A stretch of DNA of 64,000 nucleotides from the NCBI GenBank assembly GCA_012064415.1, contig SSNU01000219.1, positions 1 through 64,000 of the forward strand, in the 5' to 3' direction. Below the pieces are notes generated by a model. That model saw only the letters and a list, made by a program, of their open reading frames with translations, was not told the origin of the DNA and searched no databases. Both the position numbers and the translations under genes were made by a program. Source of the DNA: Gyrodactylus bullatarudis. Taxonomy: Eukaryota > Platyhelminthes > Monogenea > Gyrodactylidea > Gyrodactylidae. Positions 1 to 9,659 of this stretch are shown one piece after another; position 1 is the stretch's first letter, and each line of letters begins with the position of its first letter.

Positions 1-517
1 TAAGTTGATATAAGATTTGTAATTATAATTAATCAAATCATTCGATTGTCAAAAATATTAAGGAATAAGCAGGCAGAGTAATAAAAGGAGGTTTTATAAG
101 ATGAATTTTGTGTTTGTTAATTCCAAATGTGAAGATATCTTCGTATAACAGGATTTATTCATTTCAGAATGGAGTGATACACTAAAAAACTGATATTAAC
201 ATAAGAAATTAATTCAAGCTAACTTGGTAATATTTTTGCTACTGATAAATCTTATCGATACAAATTCGCAAATTAATTTATAAACTTTTCTTATTGAAAC
301 AAATTTTAAAAATGTTTCTTAAACAAATTAAGGAATTTTTATTTAAGTATCACGAAAATCAAAACCCGCGAACCATATTTCAATGTTAGTACTAAAATCA
401 TTTTAGCATTATGGGGAAACGATTTCATGAGACTTTTGAAAGCTTAAAGGAATCTACAATAGCATAGCAATTTTCTCATAAAAAATTTTTAAGATCTGAA
501 ATTTTCATCGAGGTCTA
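1..517. repeat. Dispersed repeat, copy 1 of 2
   Basis: These bases are almost identical to 47938-48455 in the same orientation, with only scattered substitutions and a small indel near 125. The match runs off the left edge, so the true left end is outside the window. It stops abruptly near 517, where the two copies continue into unrelated sequence. No coding potential is seen. The right half of this unit is also the left arm of the inverted repeat at 265-818. Confidence 0.85.
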
Positions 518-818
518 GTATATAGTATATAGTCTTTAAAACTCAGACATTATTTAATTACTAGACCTCGATGAAAATTTCAGACCTTCAAAGGCTTTTG
601 GGAGAAAATTGATATGGAATTGTAGATTACTTTAAGATTTTAATAGTCTCTTAAGATCGTTTCCGCACCTTCCTGAAATGATTTTAGTACTAACATTGAA
701 ATATTGTTCGCGGGTTTGGATTTTCGTGATACGTGAACAAAATTTCTTAATTTTGTTTAAAAATCATTTTTAAAATTTGTTTCAATAAGTAAAGTTTATA
801 AATTAATTAGCCAATAGG
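265..818. repeat. Large inverted repeat (hairpin), about 250-bp arms
   Basis: The stretch at about 265-517 reappears as its reverse complement at about 558-818, around a short AT-rich centre. Matching landmarks are a CGAGGTCTAG-type block next to the centre and a block around CCCGCGAACC in the left arm, seen as GTTCGCGGGT in the right arm. The arms differ at several bases, so this is an old foldback. The second copy of the unit at 47938 retains only the left arm. Confidence 0.75.
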
Positions 819-1152
819 GTTTTGACCCGGGGAGGGCCCGGCAGTAATTATCTAGTCCTTTGAGAATCAGCCAATCAGAATCTTCCTCCCAAAGTAGCGG
901 CTAATACAAACCATAATAATAATAATAATAATTCGGATTTAGGTAATAAAAATAAATAGTTTATACTTTTACAAGACACTCTCATTTAGAGTGATACAAA
1001 TTTGTATATACTTTTGTGCGATTGTTTTTCTATATTTTTCAAATAAATCTCTCATATTTATTGATTCGATAAGATTAAATAGACAATTAAGCAGTGAAAT
1101 AAAAAAGTTGCTCTGAGCAACTTGCCTCAGTCATTGTAGACTTAAATTTTTA
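819..1152. other. No gene seen; short AAT microsatellite
   Basis: AT-rich sequence with an (AAT)n run near 910-932 and a small GC-rich island near 828-845. I see no coding frame, RNA gene or repeat edge that I can support. Confidence 0.5.
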
Positions 1153-1279
1153 TTTCAGAGAAGAAGAAAGAGATGCAACAATTTTCACAAATAAGGGCCT
1201 TTATTTCGGGCATACTCATCAGTGTGATACATGCCATATATATAGGGTTATAACAAAAATAGGAAATAAAGATTACTGG
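1153..1279 (+). repeat. Exon-like 110-bp repeat, copy 1
   Basis: The segment following a TTTCAG acceptor-like site is repeated at 23508-23633 with one clear substitution over about 110 bp and a small indel near the end. In one frame it reads through without a stop and includes EEERDA, FTNKGLYFGHTHQCDTCH and YRVITKI. The Cys and His spacing could bind metal, but this is only a suggestion. It could be an exon of an unrecognised mobile element. Confidence 0.55.
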
Positions 1280-1416
1280 ATTGCATTAACTATACTTATT
1301 ATTTATATTTTAGTAGTTAGGGTGTAGATAGGGATTGGTAATAAAGGGGTGTAAAACAGAATTATCAGATTTTTATTGTGTTGCCTGGTAAAAATCGGTA
1401 ATTTGTTGGTTTGTCT

Positions 1417-2870
1417 CTACTTCCTCTCTCCTCCTCTTCCTAGCGGGGGGGGTTGGGATGCCGGGGACTTTAGTTCTCTTGGTTTGGGGAGGTTAATCGG
1501 CTTGACAAAGGTTTTCTGGATGCAAAGGTTTGGTTTTTGTTGGTTTATTAGGTATGCTTCAGCTGCTTTAAGTGCGTGGACATTGTTTCCGGTTGGTCTA
1601 TAGATAATTTCAAAGTTTTCGTTGGAAACGTCTGCCTTGCATGTCCTCAGAAGCTCTCTCACCGCAGTTTGGCCAGTGTAGAGGTGCTCTTCGATTCTAT
1701 CCTCTAGACGTCTTTTGGTTTGGCCAATATACTCGGATTTACAAGCGCAAGTAAACTTGTAAACTACATGGCTTATCTTTATTTTATCAATCGTGTCTTT
1801 TGCCTTGTTGGTAAACATTTTAGAAGTTTGGAAGGTCATTCGTTAGGTTCTTTCAGGGTAGGTTTGGGACAAGACTTCATTTATCTTTCTTTGAATTAGT
1901 GTTGATGCCTTATCCCCTTTGAAAGGTAGGTTCATGTAGACAGTTCCACCTTCTTTCTCTTTAGGCTTTTTCCTAAGGGTGTACATCTGAGAGAGCCTAT
2001 CGTTGATCAGTTCGATTGGGTAGTCGTTGTTGAGGAATATACAGATCAGTTTTTCCATCTCGTCTTCCAAGGTTGATTCTGAGACTATCCTTCGGGTTCT
2101 TTTCGCAAGGGCTGTCACTAGTCCTCGTTTTACTTTCATGAGTACAAACGATTTGAAATTCAGCATCCTGCCCGTGAACGTGTTTTTCCGGTGTGATTGA
2201 GCCGTCTGTGTTCTTTGTTAGCTTAACCTCGAGAAAAGGCAAACTGTTATCATTTTCTGTCTCCATGGTAAACTTGATTTTTCCGTGGACATAATTAGAT
2301 TCTGTTAGTAAACTATCAACATTGAGATTCTTATTAGCGATTATAAAGGTATCATCCATATAACGGTAATAATGATCAAACTTATCGATAGTTGGCTTTA
2401 GTTTTGCCAGGAATATGTCAGCTAGCAGGGGTCCTAAAGGGGGCCCATTGCAACGCCGTCTTTCTGTAAATATAAGTCTTCGTTGAAACTGAACACCACG
2501 TTCTTGCAGCATAAGTTGAGCAGTTTTCTCACCCAGTTGGCTGACAGTTTGAACTCGGATTGATTCTGTTCCACATAGTCGTGAATGAAGTCCACTGTTT
2601 CTTTCAACGGTACATTGGTGAATAAGGACTCTACATCGAAGGATAACATTGTTTTCTCTGTCGTATCTAGGTCCTTGACTTTTTCTACGAAGTCAAATGT
2701 GTCGATTAGTGAATGTTTGCATAGAGCATTTTTCATTGGTTGAAGGATTTCGACTAGCCATTTTGCTTGGCTCATGTCCAGTATTGGCCTCAAGGGGACC
2801 TCAGGGTTGCTCTGATTATTGTCAACTTTGTGGACTTTTGGTAGACCAACAAATGATTTAATAAATTTAA
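1417..2870 (-). pseudogene. Penelope-like element relic PLE-1: RT plus GIY-YIG endonuclease
   Basis: Read on the minus strand, this gives the ordered parts of a Penelope-like retroelement protein. Near 2860-2800 is GLPKVHK followed by PLRPILDMS, the typical fingers motif of these reverse transcriptases. At 2793-2434 is SFDVESLFTNVP. At 2512-1997 is the catalytic YRYMDD box. The thumb or linker region LPFKGDKAS lies at 2166-1843. A C-terminal GIY-YIG domain, YKFTCACKSEYIGQTKRRLE with downstream E and N residues, lies at 1839-1417. The frame breaks near 2450, 2170 and 1840, and the 5' part is missing beyond about 2870. The element is therefore dead and 5'-truncated. The endonuclease part alone is still open for about 140 codons. 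Confidence 0.9.
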
Positions 2871-3055
2871 TGAGTCAAATTTTTAGATAAAGAAAATAAT
2901 TATTATTAATAACATACAATTAATTAAATAATAAATTTATTTAAGAAGATGAAGAGCTATCCAATAGTAAGAGTATCCATTGCATTGAAGATTAATCAGA
3001 TTTAATCAATAATTTTGAAAAAGGTTAGAAATAACAAAATAAATTTATTTTGAAA

Positions 3056-6000
3056 TTATAAATTTTGCTCAGTCCTTTGAATAGCATCACCTTCAACTTT
3101 CTTGTACATCAGGATTTTTAAATTTATCGCCTAGAAATATTTGAATCAGAGTACATTTGAACTTGCCTCGCTTTCAGTCATTGCTTCTGTCTCGATTGGA
3201 ATTGTATTTATCGAATGGGTTTTGCAAAAAATTTTAATCCTAACTTTAAAAAATAAGATTAAAATAAAACCTGTAAAAAGAAAAGGTTTAATGTTTTAAA
3301 AGATTATACGTTACAGTTTGTTGTATCAGTTGATAAAATAGTCAGAATTAAGAATTATTAAAGTACTGTAATTGCTAGAAGCCCAAAAAATAAACTTTAC
3401 ATCTGAAATGTCTAAAACAATTCATTCTTTCGCTGATTTTTATATCAGATATGTTGATGACAATTTTATTTTGATGAAACCTAATGTATCATCAAATGAC
3501 TTTTCCTCAAAGATGAATTTGTTTCATCCCAATATCAAGTTTACTATGGAAAAAGAAATGATTTTCTGAGTTTCTTAAATGTTAAGCTAAGTAGAAAAGA
3601 TGACTGCTTAATTCGAAGAAACCTCTTCAAGAAAAAGACGGACAGTGGCAAATATCTGGATTTTGCTAGTTTTAGTCCTATTTTACATAAAGTTGGTCTT
3701 GTAATTGGCTTGTGTAAGAGGATAAGAAGAATAGCATGCAGAAGAAATTCCTAAGGAAATAGAGAATTTGAAGTTGTGTTTAATGGAAAATGGGTATCCT
3801 AATAAACTTGTGGAGAAATTTATCAAATCGTCAGAAGATGTCGTTGAAAACACAGATGAAGTTGAGAAAACCAAAAACTTAATTTCAAAGGAGATGGTTT
3901 TAGTAATGATTCATTCACTTTTCTCTCCGCTGTTGTTATTGATTGAAGAGTTTTGGTGTTTTTCAGCTCACATTTGTTTTAATTTTCTTCAACTTTTCCT
4001 ATTTATTTTTATTCATCCTTTAACTTTTATCATTATCAAAGAGACACTACTGAGGAACCTTTGAGAAATGTACATTTGGTGTTAATATATCTTTTTTCTA
4101 CTTATCAAACTATGATATTATCTGGATTTTCGGACGTATTTGAAAATTTACGTGAATATTTCAGTCACAATAAGATTTCTTAGATATTTAGGAACTCTTA
4201 AGACTTTCTTGACTTTTTAGATTCCCTGTAAATATGAACAACTCAAGTAAGGAATTCTAGAAACCAAATTTCCAGATTCCTTAGCTAACTAGGAATTCTT
4301 AGGATTATCAGAGAGTCTTAAGACTAAAATTAGTTTCCAGATTCACTATAAAATATATAAATAATTATAATTAGTTTTACAAGCGAACAGAGAAAGAGTG
4401 TTCATAATTCCCGGTGTGGGAGGGTACGAAGCTAGGACAATATAAGAGAGTCCATACGAGAGGTGAGAGAGATACAAGTACGCCAGACCGCTTGGTTGGT
4501 TAATTCCTGTTTCCAGGACTGATCAGTAGACTTAGGTGAAAATTGCATTGAGTTGCTGAAAAGTGCTTTGCAATATAATCGTAATTATTGACTTTGATCT
4601 CTGTTTTGGGATCATTGGCTTGAGATTATTGATATGAAAGAAAAACCATGCTATAATCATGTATTATTCTATGTCTTGAAAATAATTCGTTTTAAGACCT
4701 TAAAACTTTGAACCCTGATACCAAAAAATAATTATTAAAACGGTTTTTTAGAAGAACGGAGGGAATATCTGGTTAAAATACTAATAATTATAATTATTGA
4801 AAATTATAAATTTTGATTTATGATACTCACATAAATGATTATTAATTTTATTTCTTATCTAAAAAAGTGCCCAAATCATTTTGTATTTTTAAGTCATTTT
4901 ACCAAATTAGTGGACAATTTTTCGCTATTATAGGATTCGTTGACAAAATAAGAATAATTATTAACGGGTGGTTGGGGGGTTGCGATAAATTTTTGCGACA
5001 AACTTACAAAATTTTACGCGGATTCTGCATCTGATTCCAAAAATTTCATAAGTTGCTCAGTTTTTACGCAATTCGCGAAAAACCGAAATAGCACAATTTT
5101 CATAATCGGGACTTGAATAAATCAATTTTTCGACTTGATCCTTAGACATTTCAGAGTCAAATTTGATATTATTTGAAAGAGCGTAAAATTCTCTATAAGA
5201 CGCTTTTAAGTTCAAACGTGCTTTTGGAATGGATCATCCTCAAAATTGGTCTTAAAGTTGAAAAATGATGAAAATTAGCTAAAAATGCCATGCACTTTTT
5301 TGTTTTTACCCTTCAACAGGCTATCTTATTTTGATAAAATCTCAAATTTTAATGGGGGAAAGAATGTAAAATTTATTTTCCTATCCAATGATACCTCGCA
5401 TGACCATTTATCTTTTTTGGTTCAGAAGTTATTCAAGGTTTTTTCATTAGTGATTTCACTCAATTTTTCTCGATTCTGATTGGTTCATTTTGATTAGCAC
5501 AATAATTTCGTATAAAACTGAACGATTTATAATAAATGATTAAATCAGTATAGACAATAATAGGGATTTGTATATTTATAAAAATGTTTACATTGAAGTT
5601 TTATCTGATTTTCTTATTTACAATTCTTGTATAGTAAAACTGTTTTATCAAATTTAAATGTTCAGAATTTCTTCTACATTGTATGGTTTTACAAAGTTAT
5701 TTGATTGAGTATAAAACAAATTTTGGGGGAGCAACGATATTCTCTATCTTTAATCTGTATTTTTTATAAACCAACAGTAATCTGAAAGACAATGTTCCAC
5801 ATTTATTACTGAATATCTTTCCTCAATGAACAATGTTCATTGGACATCATTTGGTGCATTTTTTCACCTTGTTCATCTGAGACGGTACCAAGTGGAACTT
5901 GATGAAAAAAATCAAAATGAAAACGAAGTAAATGTAACTTCAAGTTCATGAGACAACCCAACTCTGCATAAGATACCAGAAGCTCTTCAACTAATATTCT

Positions 6001-8923
6001 AGCATTTGGGTCTCTATTATTCCCAAAAAAATTTAAACACACATTTTTAAAAGAATTCCATGCTCGAAGTTCTTCTTCAACAAGAACAAGAGAGAAAATT
6101 TCATCTTTTATCAAATCATTAATTTGAGGACCAGTGAGTATTCCCTCATCTATTTTAGTTCTTGAAATATATGAGAATTTAGCATAAACATGCTCCAGAG
6201 AATGGGAATTTCTAGAAACCAATGATTTCATAAATTGCTTAAAAATTCCTAATTTTATGTGCAAAGGTGGAAGAAGAATTCGATTATTCTCATTAATTCT
6301 GTTATTGCCCATTCCAACTCCTCTTGGAACAGGAATAAAATTTGGGTCATAATGAGTACCTCGAGCTCTTGATTCCCATAAACAGAGAAAACATGGGAAG
6401 GACGTGTTCCCTCTTTGGATTCTCATTAAAAAGCCTATTAATTGAAAATCAGCGATTATGAAAAAATTATATTCATAATAACTAAATTTATCTAGAATTA
6501 TCTCAATACTCTCTCTGTTCTCGGGCAGTTCTCTGGAATAAGCTATTGGAATAGATGGAATTACGTTCAAATTATCTAGAAGAAGTGCTTAAAGACTATT
6601 TTTGGACGAATCTATGAAAAGCCTTAGAGAGTTTGGATTAAATTCATATGAAAGCTCGTTGAATAATCCGGGTATATTATTACAAAAAGAAAGATTGTCT
6701 TCAAATGAAAAATAAGGACTAAAAATAAGGTCTCTACTTTTATAATGAGAAAATGTTACTCCTTCGCCATTTATTTTATGACTCACTAAGATTCGTCCAG
6801 CCTCAACTGCATTTTTTTGGAAAGCCTGGATACTCTAACGATCTTGTCAAGGGTTTTCTGGGTCAAGCGCACAGTCATTCCATCTTCTTCTTCTTCGATA
6901 GTGTTACCACTAGATTCTGGATCCTGTTGAACATTGATAAGTGGCTGTTGCAGTCTAGGAACATCACGACACGTTCTTAAACTTGGATAATTCTGGAATA
7001 GCAATCTTCATAAATGTCTTACAACAGGATATGCAAATCATAATTTAACTTGAGTCGATGGCCTTCTATTTGCACAAATTCGCGTCAAGCAAAAGTAGCA
7101 ATCTTCTTCATGATTGAAGGGTTCAGACCAAACTTTAATCTTATTTCTGTAGGAGCTCCTATTTGGGTAACTACTTGGAAGGAGAAAAATGTCTCCCATG
7201 GTTAACCGGTTGGTTGAAATAATCCATAATTTTTCTTGATATTTCATCAGTGATTATGTACATCCTTCGGTTAGCGAAATAAAATCCACAAACATAGCAA
7301 TGGTAATGGTCTAAATCAGTTACAGCGAAAATCCCCCCTGTCTAATCTAGTTTCAGCGTCGAAATGGACCAATCAAAATGAATCAATGATACTCGATGTA
7401 TTCGTAGGTGTATTCCAGTATTAAATAGGAGGGAGAGGTATAAGTATATTGCATTTTTTTACCTATTTAACCTGTTACTAAGTTACAAAAACGAATCAAG
7501 CCTTAATTACAATTAATTTTAAACAATATGCAATGAGTCAAGCTTTTTCTTTCTAAATACATTGCAATACCTCTTATTTTATATTTATTTTTAAAAGTAT
7601 AGATAAAATTGTATTCAACCGATAAACTCTCCATAATATTCGAATAGATCCTAACCTGTAATTATCTTATTCTCTTAATATTGGAAAACTCTCCAGTAAT
7701 TTTTTTTAAGCATTCTGCTAAATTCGAGAAAATGTACACTAATTTTGATAAACTCATTTGATAATTACACCTTCAATTATTCTTATTTTGTCAACGAATC
7801 CTATAATAGCAAAATATTTTCCACTAATTGATTTTACGAAAGATATTTAGGAGCGAAATTTGTTTGTATGATGTTAGAATACTTGATTTTTCATCCTATC
7901 GACAGACGGCTTTAGAAATTTTGGAAAATTTCGTCTACTGTATACAGAATTGGAGTGAAAATTATTTGCTATAATACAATGCTTGAGTAGGTCGATAGGA
8001 AGAAGCCTCCCTATTAACCAATTATCAGTCTTATCTAGACCTGCCGATGGATGCTAGTCTCTAATGAGACTTCTGTTAATATTAGACAGTGAGCATTAGA
8101 CCGGATGTTCGATTCTCGGAGAAGGCGTATAAGTTCTCGCTTGATCTTTGGATGTGAAAAATTTAATGTAAGTTTCATTCTTAGTTAGTCATTTGAGGTT
8201 TGACTAGAGCTACTATAAGATAAATATTATTTGTTTCTGTGACTTCAAGGTATTTTTAGATTGATAAAACTTACTATTATAGCATGAAGTTTGTACTCTG
8301 TTTCTGGACCATCATATAGGAACCCCAAATCATAAGGTTTGAATGAGAGAAGATCACGTATATAATATCGCTTCTTATTTCTCACAAAAACGATGATGTA
8401 CTTTGGAAAATAGATATAAACTTTCATAGTTTTTTCCTTGATTACTTGACCGTAAATAAGTCCTTCAGCCTATTTAATTAGAATTGATATTATCTTACAA
8501 GTGTCATGTTTGGTAGTATAACTCGACAAACTAGGAATGTTACATTAAATACATCTAATCCCTTTCTATATGATATTTTCAAACATTCTCTATATAAGGC
8601 TTCCATAGACTAAATATAATCAATGATTTTTTATAAAAATTGTGAAATTACATAATATTTGTATAACATCTCCAAAAGTAAATCAAAAGCATAATGATTT
8701 TTTCGGCATAGATTAGTATTGCCAACATCAAGATATCTCTTAAGTCTTCTTATCGCAGATTTATTGAAATGAGTTGTTTTCAAAAGATTACAAAATTCTG
8801 ATACATTTTTTAAACTGAGCAATTCGACCTAAAAATGATCATGATTTGATACTGAAAAATTACAAATTCTTCCATTGAGTGCAGAAAAACACCTAAACAA
8901 TCTCCGAAATCTCTATATTTCAT
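3056..8923 (-). CDS. G1: seven-exon gene of an unrecognised tandem family
   Basis: Exons on the minus strand: 8923-8864, 8828-8652, 8609-8499, 8469-8275, 4858-4831, 3243-3167 and 3130-3056. They join in frame to about 240 residues. Exon 1 gives MKYRDFGDCLGVFLHSMEEF. Exon 2 is probably helical (NLLKTTHFNKSAIRRLKRYL). Exon 3 ends in CRVILPNMTL. Exon 4 is rich in beta-strand-type segments (YIYFPKYIIVFVRNKKRYYI, then LGFLYDGP). The last exons carry IRNK, PIE and KILMYKK. Introns 1 to 3 are 35, 42 and 29 nt. Intron 4 (about 3.4 kb) holds the TIR element at 4900-7838. Intron 5 (about 1.6 kb) holds a Penelope fragment, a repeat arm and a SINE. Intron 6 is 36 nt and starts with GC. No signal peptide is seen. 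The family is not one I know and no function is assigned. The exon structure was confirmed by comparison with ten sister loci. Confidence 0.82.
3372..3895 (+). pseudogene. Penelope-like RT fragment inside G1 intron 5
   Basis: The plus strand reads FYIRYVDDNFILMKP, the palm motif of a Penelope-type reverse transcriptase, followed by HPNIKFTMEKE. After a frameshift near 3565 it continues with FLNVKLSRKDD and then, after another shift near 3755, with a thumb-like ENGYPNKLVEKFI. Neither the fingers nor the endonuclease is present, so it is a short dead fragment. It lies antisense to G1. Confidence 0.8.
4145..4370. repeat. Solo arm of the AGTCTTAAGACT repeat family
   Basis: This stretch is related to the right arm of the foldback element at 24975-26812. 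Shared landmarks are AGAGTCTTAAGACT, GGAATTCTAGAAACCAA and TTTCCAGATTCACT. Only one arm is present, so this looks like a solo or truncated copy. Confidence 0.65.
4405..4497 (-). mobile_element. Degenerate tRNA-derived SINE head
   Basis: The reverse complement resembles the better preserved SINE at 45622-45770. It has an A-box-like TGGCGTACTTG, then TATCTCTCTCACCTCTCG and a weak B box (CTTCGTACCCT). The tail is not clear. It lies in G1 intron 5. Confidence 0.6.
4900..7838 (-). mobile_element. DNA element with ~60-bp TIRs nested in G1 intron 4
   Basis: The left end (about 4900-4959) and right end (about 7774-7838) are inverted copies of the same sequence. The shared core reads GCTATTATAGGATTCGTTGA and then CAAAATAAGAATAATT, with the ATTAGTGG side outermost in both. 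Between them lies a decayed Fam1 gene in minus orientation. The G1 exons on either side are unaffected, so the element sits cleanly inside the intron. I could not define a target duplication. The 4960-5800 part holds no gene, only a dispersed sequence (GATTCTGCATCTGATTCC) related to pieces near 24930 and 36300. Confidence 0.7.
5806..7345 (-). pseudogene. Fam1-A: decayed transposon-associated gene
   Basis: Minus-strand pieces line up with an invertebrate protein family I know as a multicopy, transposon-like family. The N-terminal zinc-type part has HCYVCGFYF near 7320 and CYFCLTRI near 7100. TCRDVPRL follows near 6960, FIDSSKNSL near 6600, then FPCFLCLWESRARGTHY, LLPPLHIKLGIFKQF, GPQINDLI, LGCLMNLK and VSDEQGEKMHQ in the long open part at 6570-5806. 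Frameshifts or stops occur near 7190, 7000, 6790 and 6580, and the Cys-rich region between the first two motifs is damaged. The catalytic chemistry of the family is not known to me. Its position between inverted terminal repeats fits a transposon gene. Confidence 0.75.
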
Positions 8924-8944
8924 AACAGAAAAAATTTTAAAATT

Positions 8945-9006
8945 TTCTGATTACATTATTAAACTTTTTATCTTATTTCTTTGCAAAATCAATCAAGAAC
9001 TACGCA
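8945..9006 (-). promoter_or_regulatory. Shared upstream boxes of G1
   Basis: About 80 bp upstream of the G1 start, the minus strand has TGCGTAGTTCTTGATTGATT. Closer in, it has TAATGTAATCAGAA about 30-40 bp before ATG. Both blocks recur at the same spacing before other family members, most clearly G3 at 15037-15099. A core promoter role is inferred from conservation and position only. Confidence 0.5.
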
Positions 9007-9576
9007 CAACTTATAAATAGCAACTTTTAAAGTCGGAGGTCGATTTTAAAATACTAACATGGTCAATTCTATTTTCTATATTTTTGTTCAAAATGTATAA
9101 TATACAGTGTATATTAGAGTTGGACGAAATGAGAAAAATTTGAGAAAATTGATACCTAGATATGGTAAAAATAAAGAGAAAAAATTAAAAATAAGAACTG
9201 GCCTATCTTAGGCCAAAATAAAACCCAAATTCTTACAAGCAGCCATAAATAAATTCCATGTTTCGCGGAAACTTAGAATTAAATTTTGAAAACATATTTG
9301 TTTGAATATAAAAGAAATATTTTGACCGTAAAAATAAATCCCTGTGCTTCTATAATTTTAATGTAACTACTTACAAGTACTTAATCGCTAGAAATATATT
9401 TTCAGGAAAATTAAAAAAAAAATATTATTAAAATTCTTTACGTTTACTGATTTATTCAACTTTGATTACATTGTGTGTTTTTATAAAGACAATTTCGTCT
9501 TGAAATCATTGCAACAGATAGCCAATAAAATCTGAGAAATAAAATTTTCCTATTAATTTATTATTATAATAAATCA

Positions 9577-9640
9577 TGCGTAATTTCTTATTGAATTTTC
9601 TAAGAAATAGCAAAGAAGGTTGATAATAATAATTAGAATA
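9577..9640 (+). promoter_or_regulatory. Shared upstream boxes of G2
   Basis: TGCGTAATTTCTTATTGA at about 9577 and TGATAATAATAATTAGAATA ending at 9640 match the blocks before G3, G6, G7 and G8. They face the equivalent G1 boxes across a 736-bp spacer, so G1 and G2 are divergently transcribed. Confidence 0.5.
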
Positions 9641-9659
9641 TTGTAAGCTTTCTTCTGTG

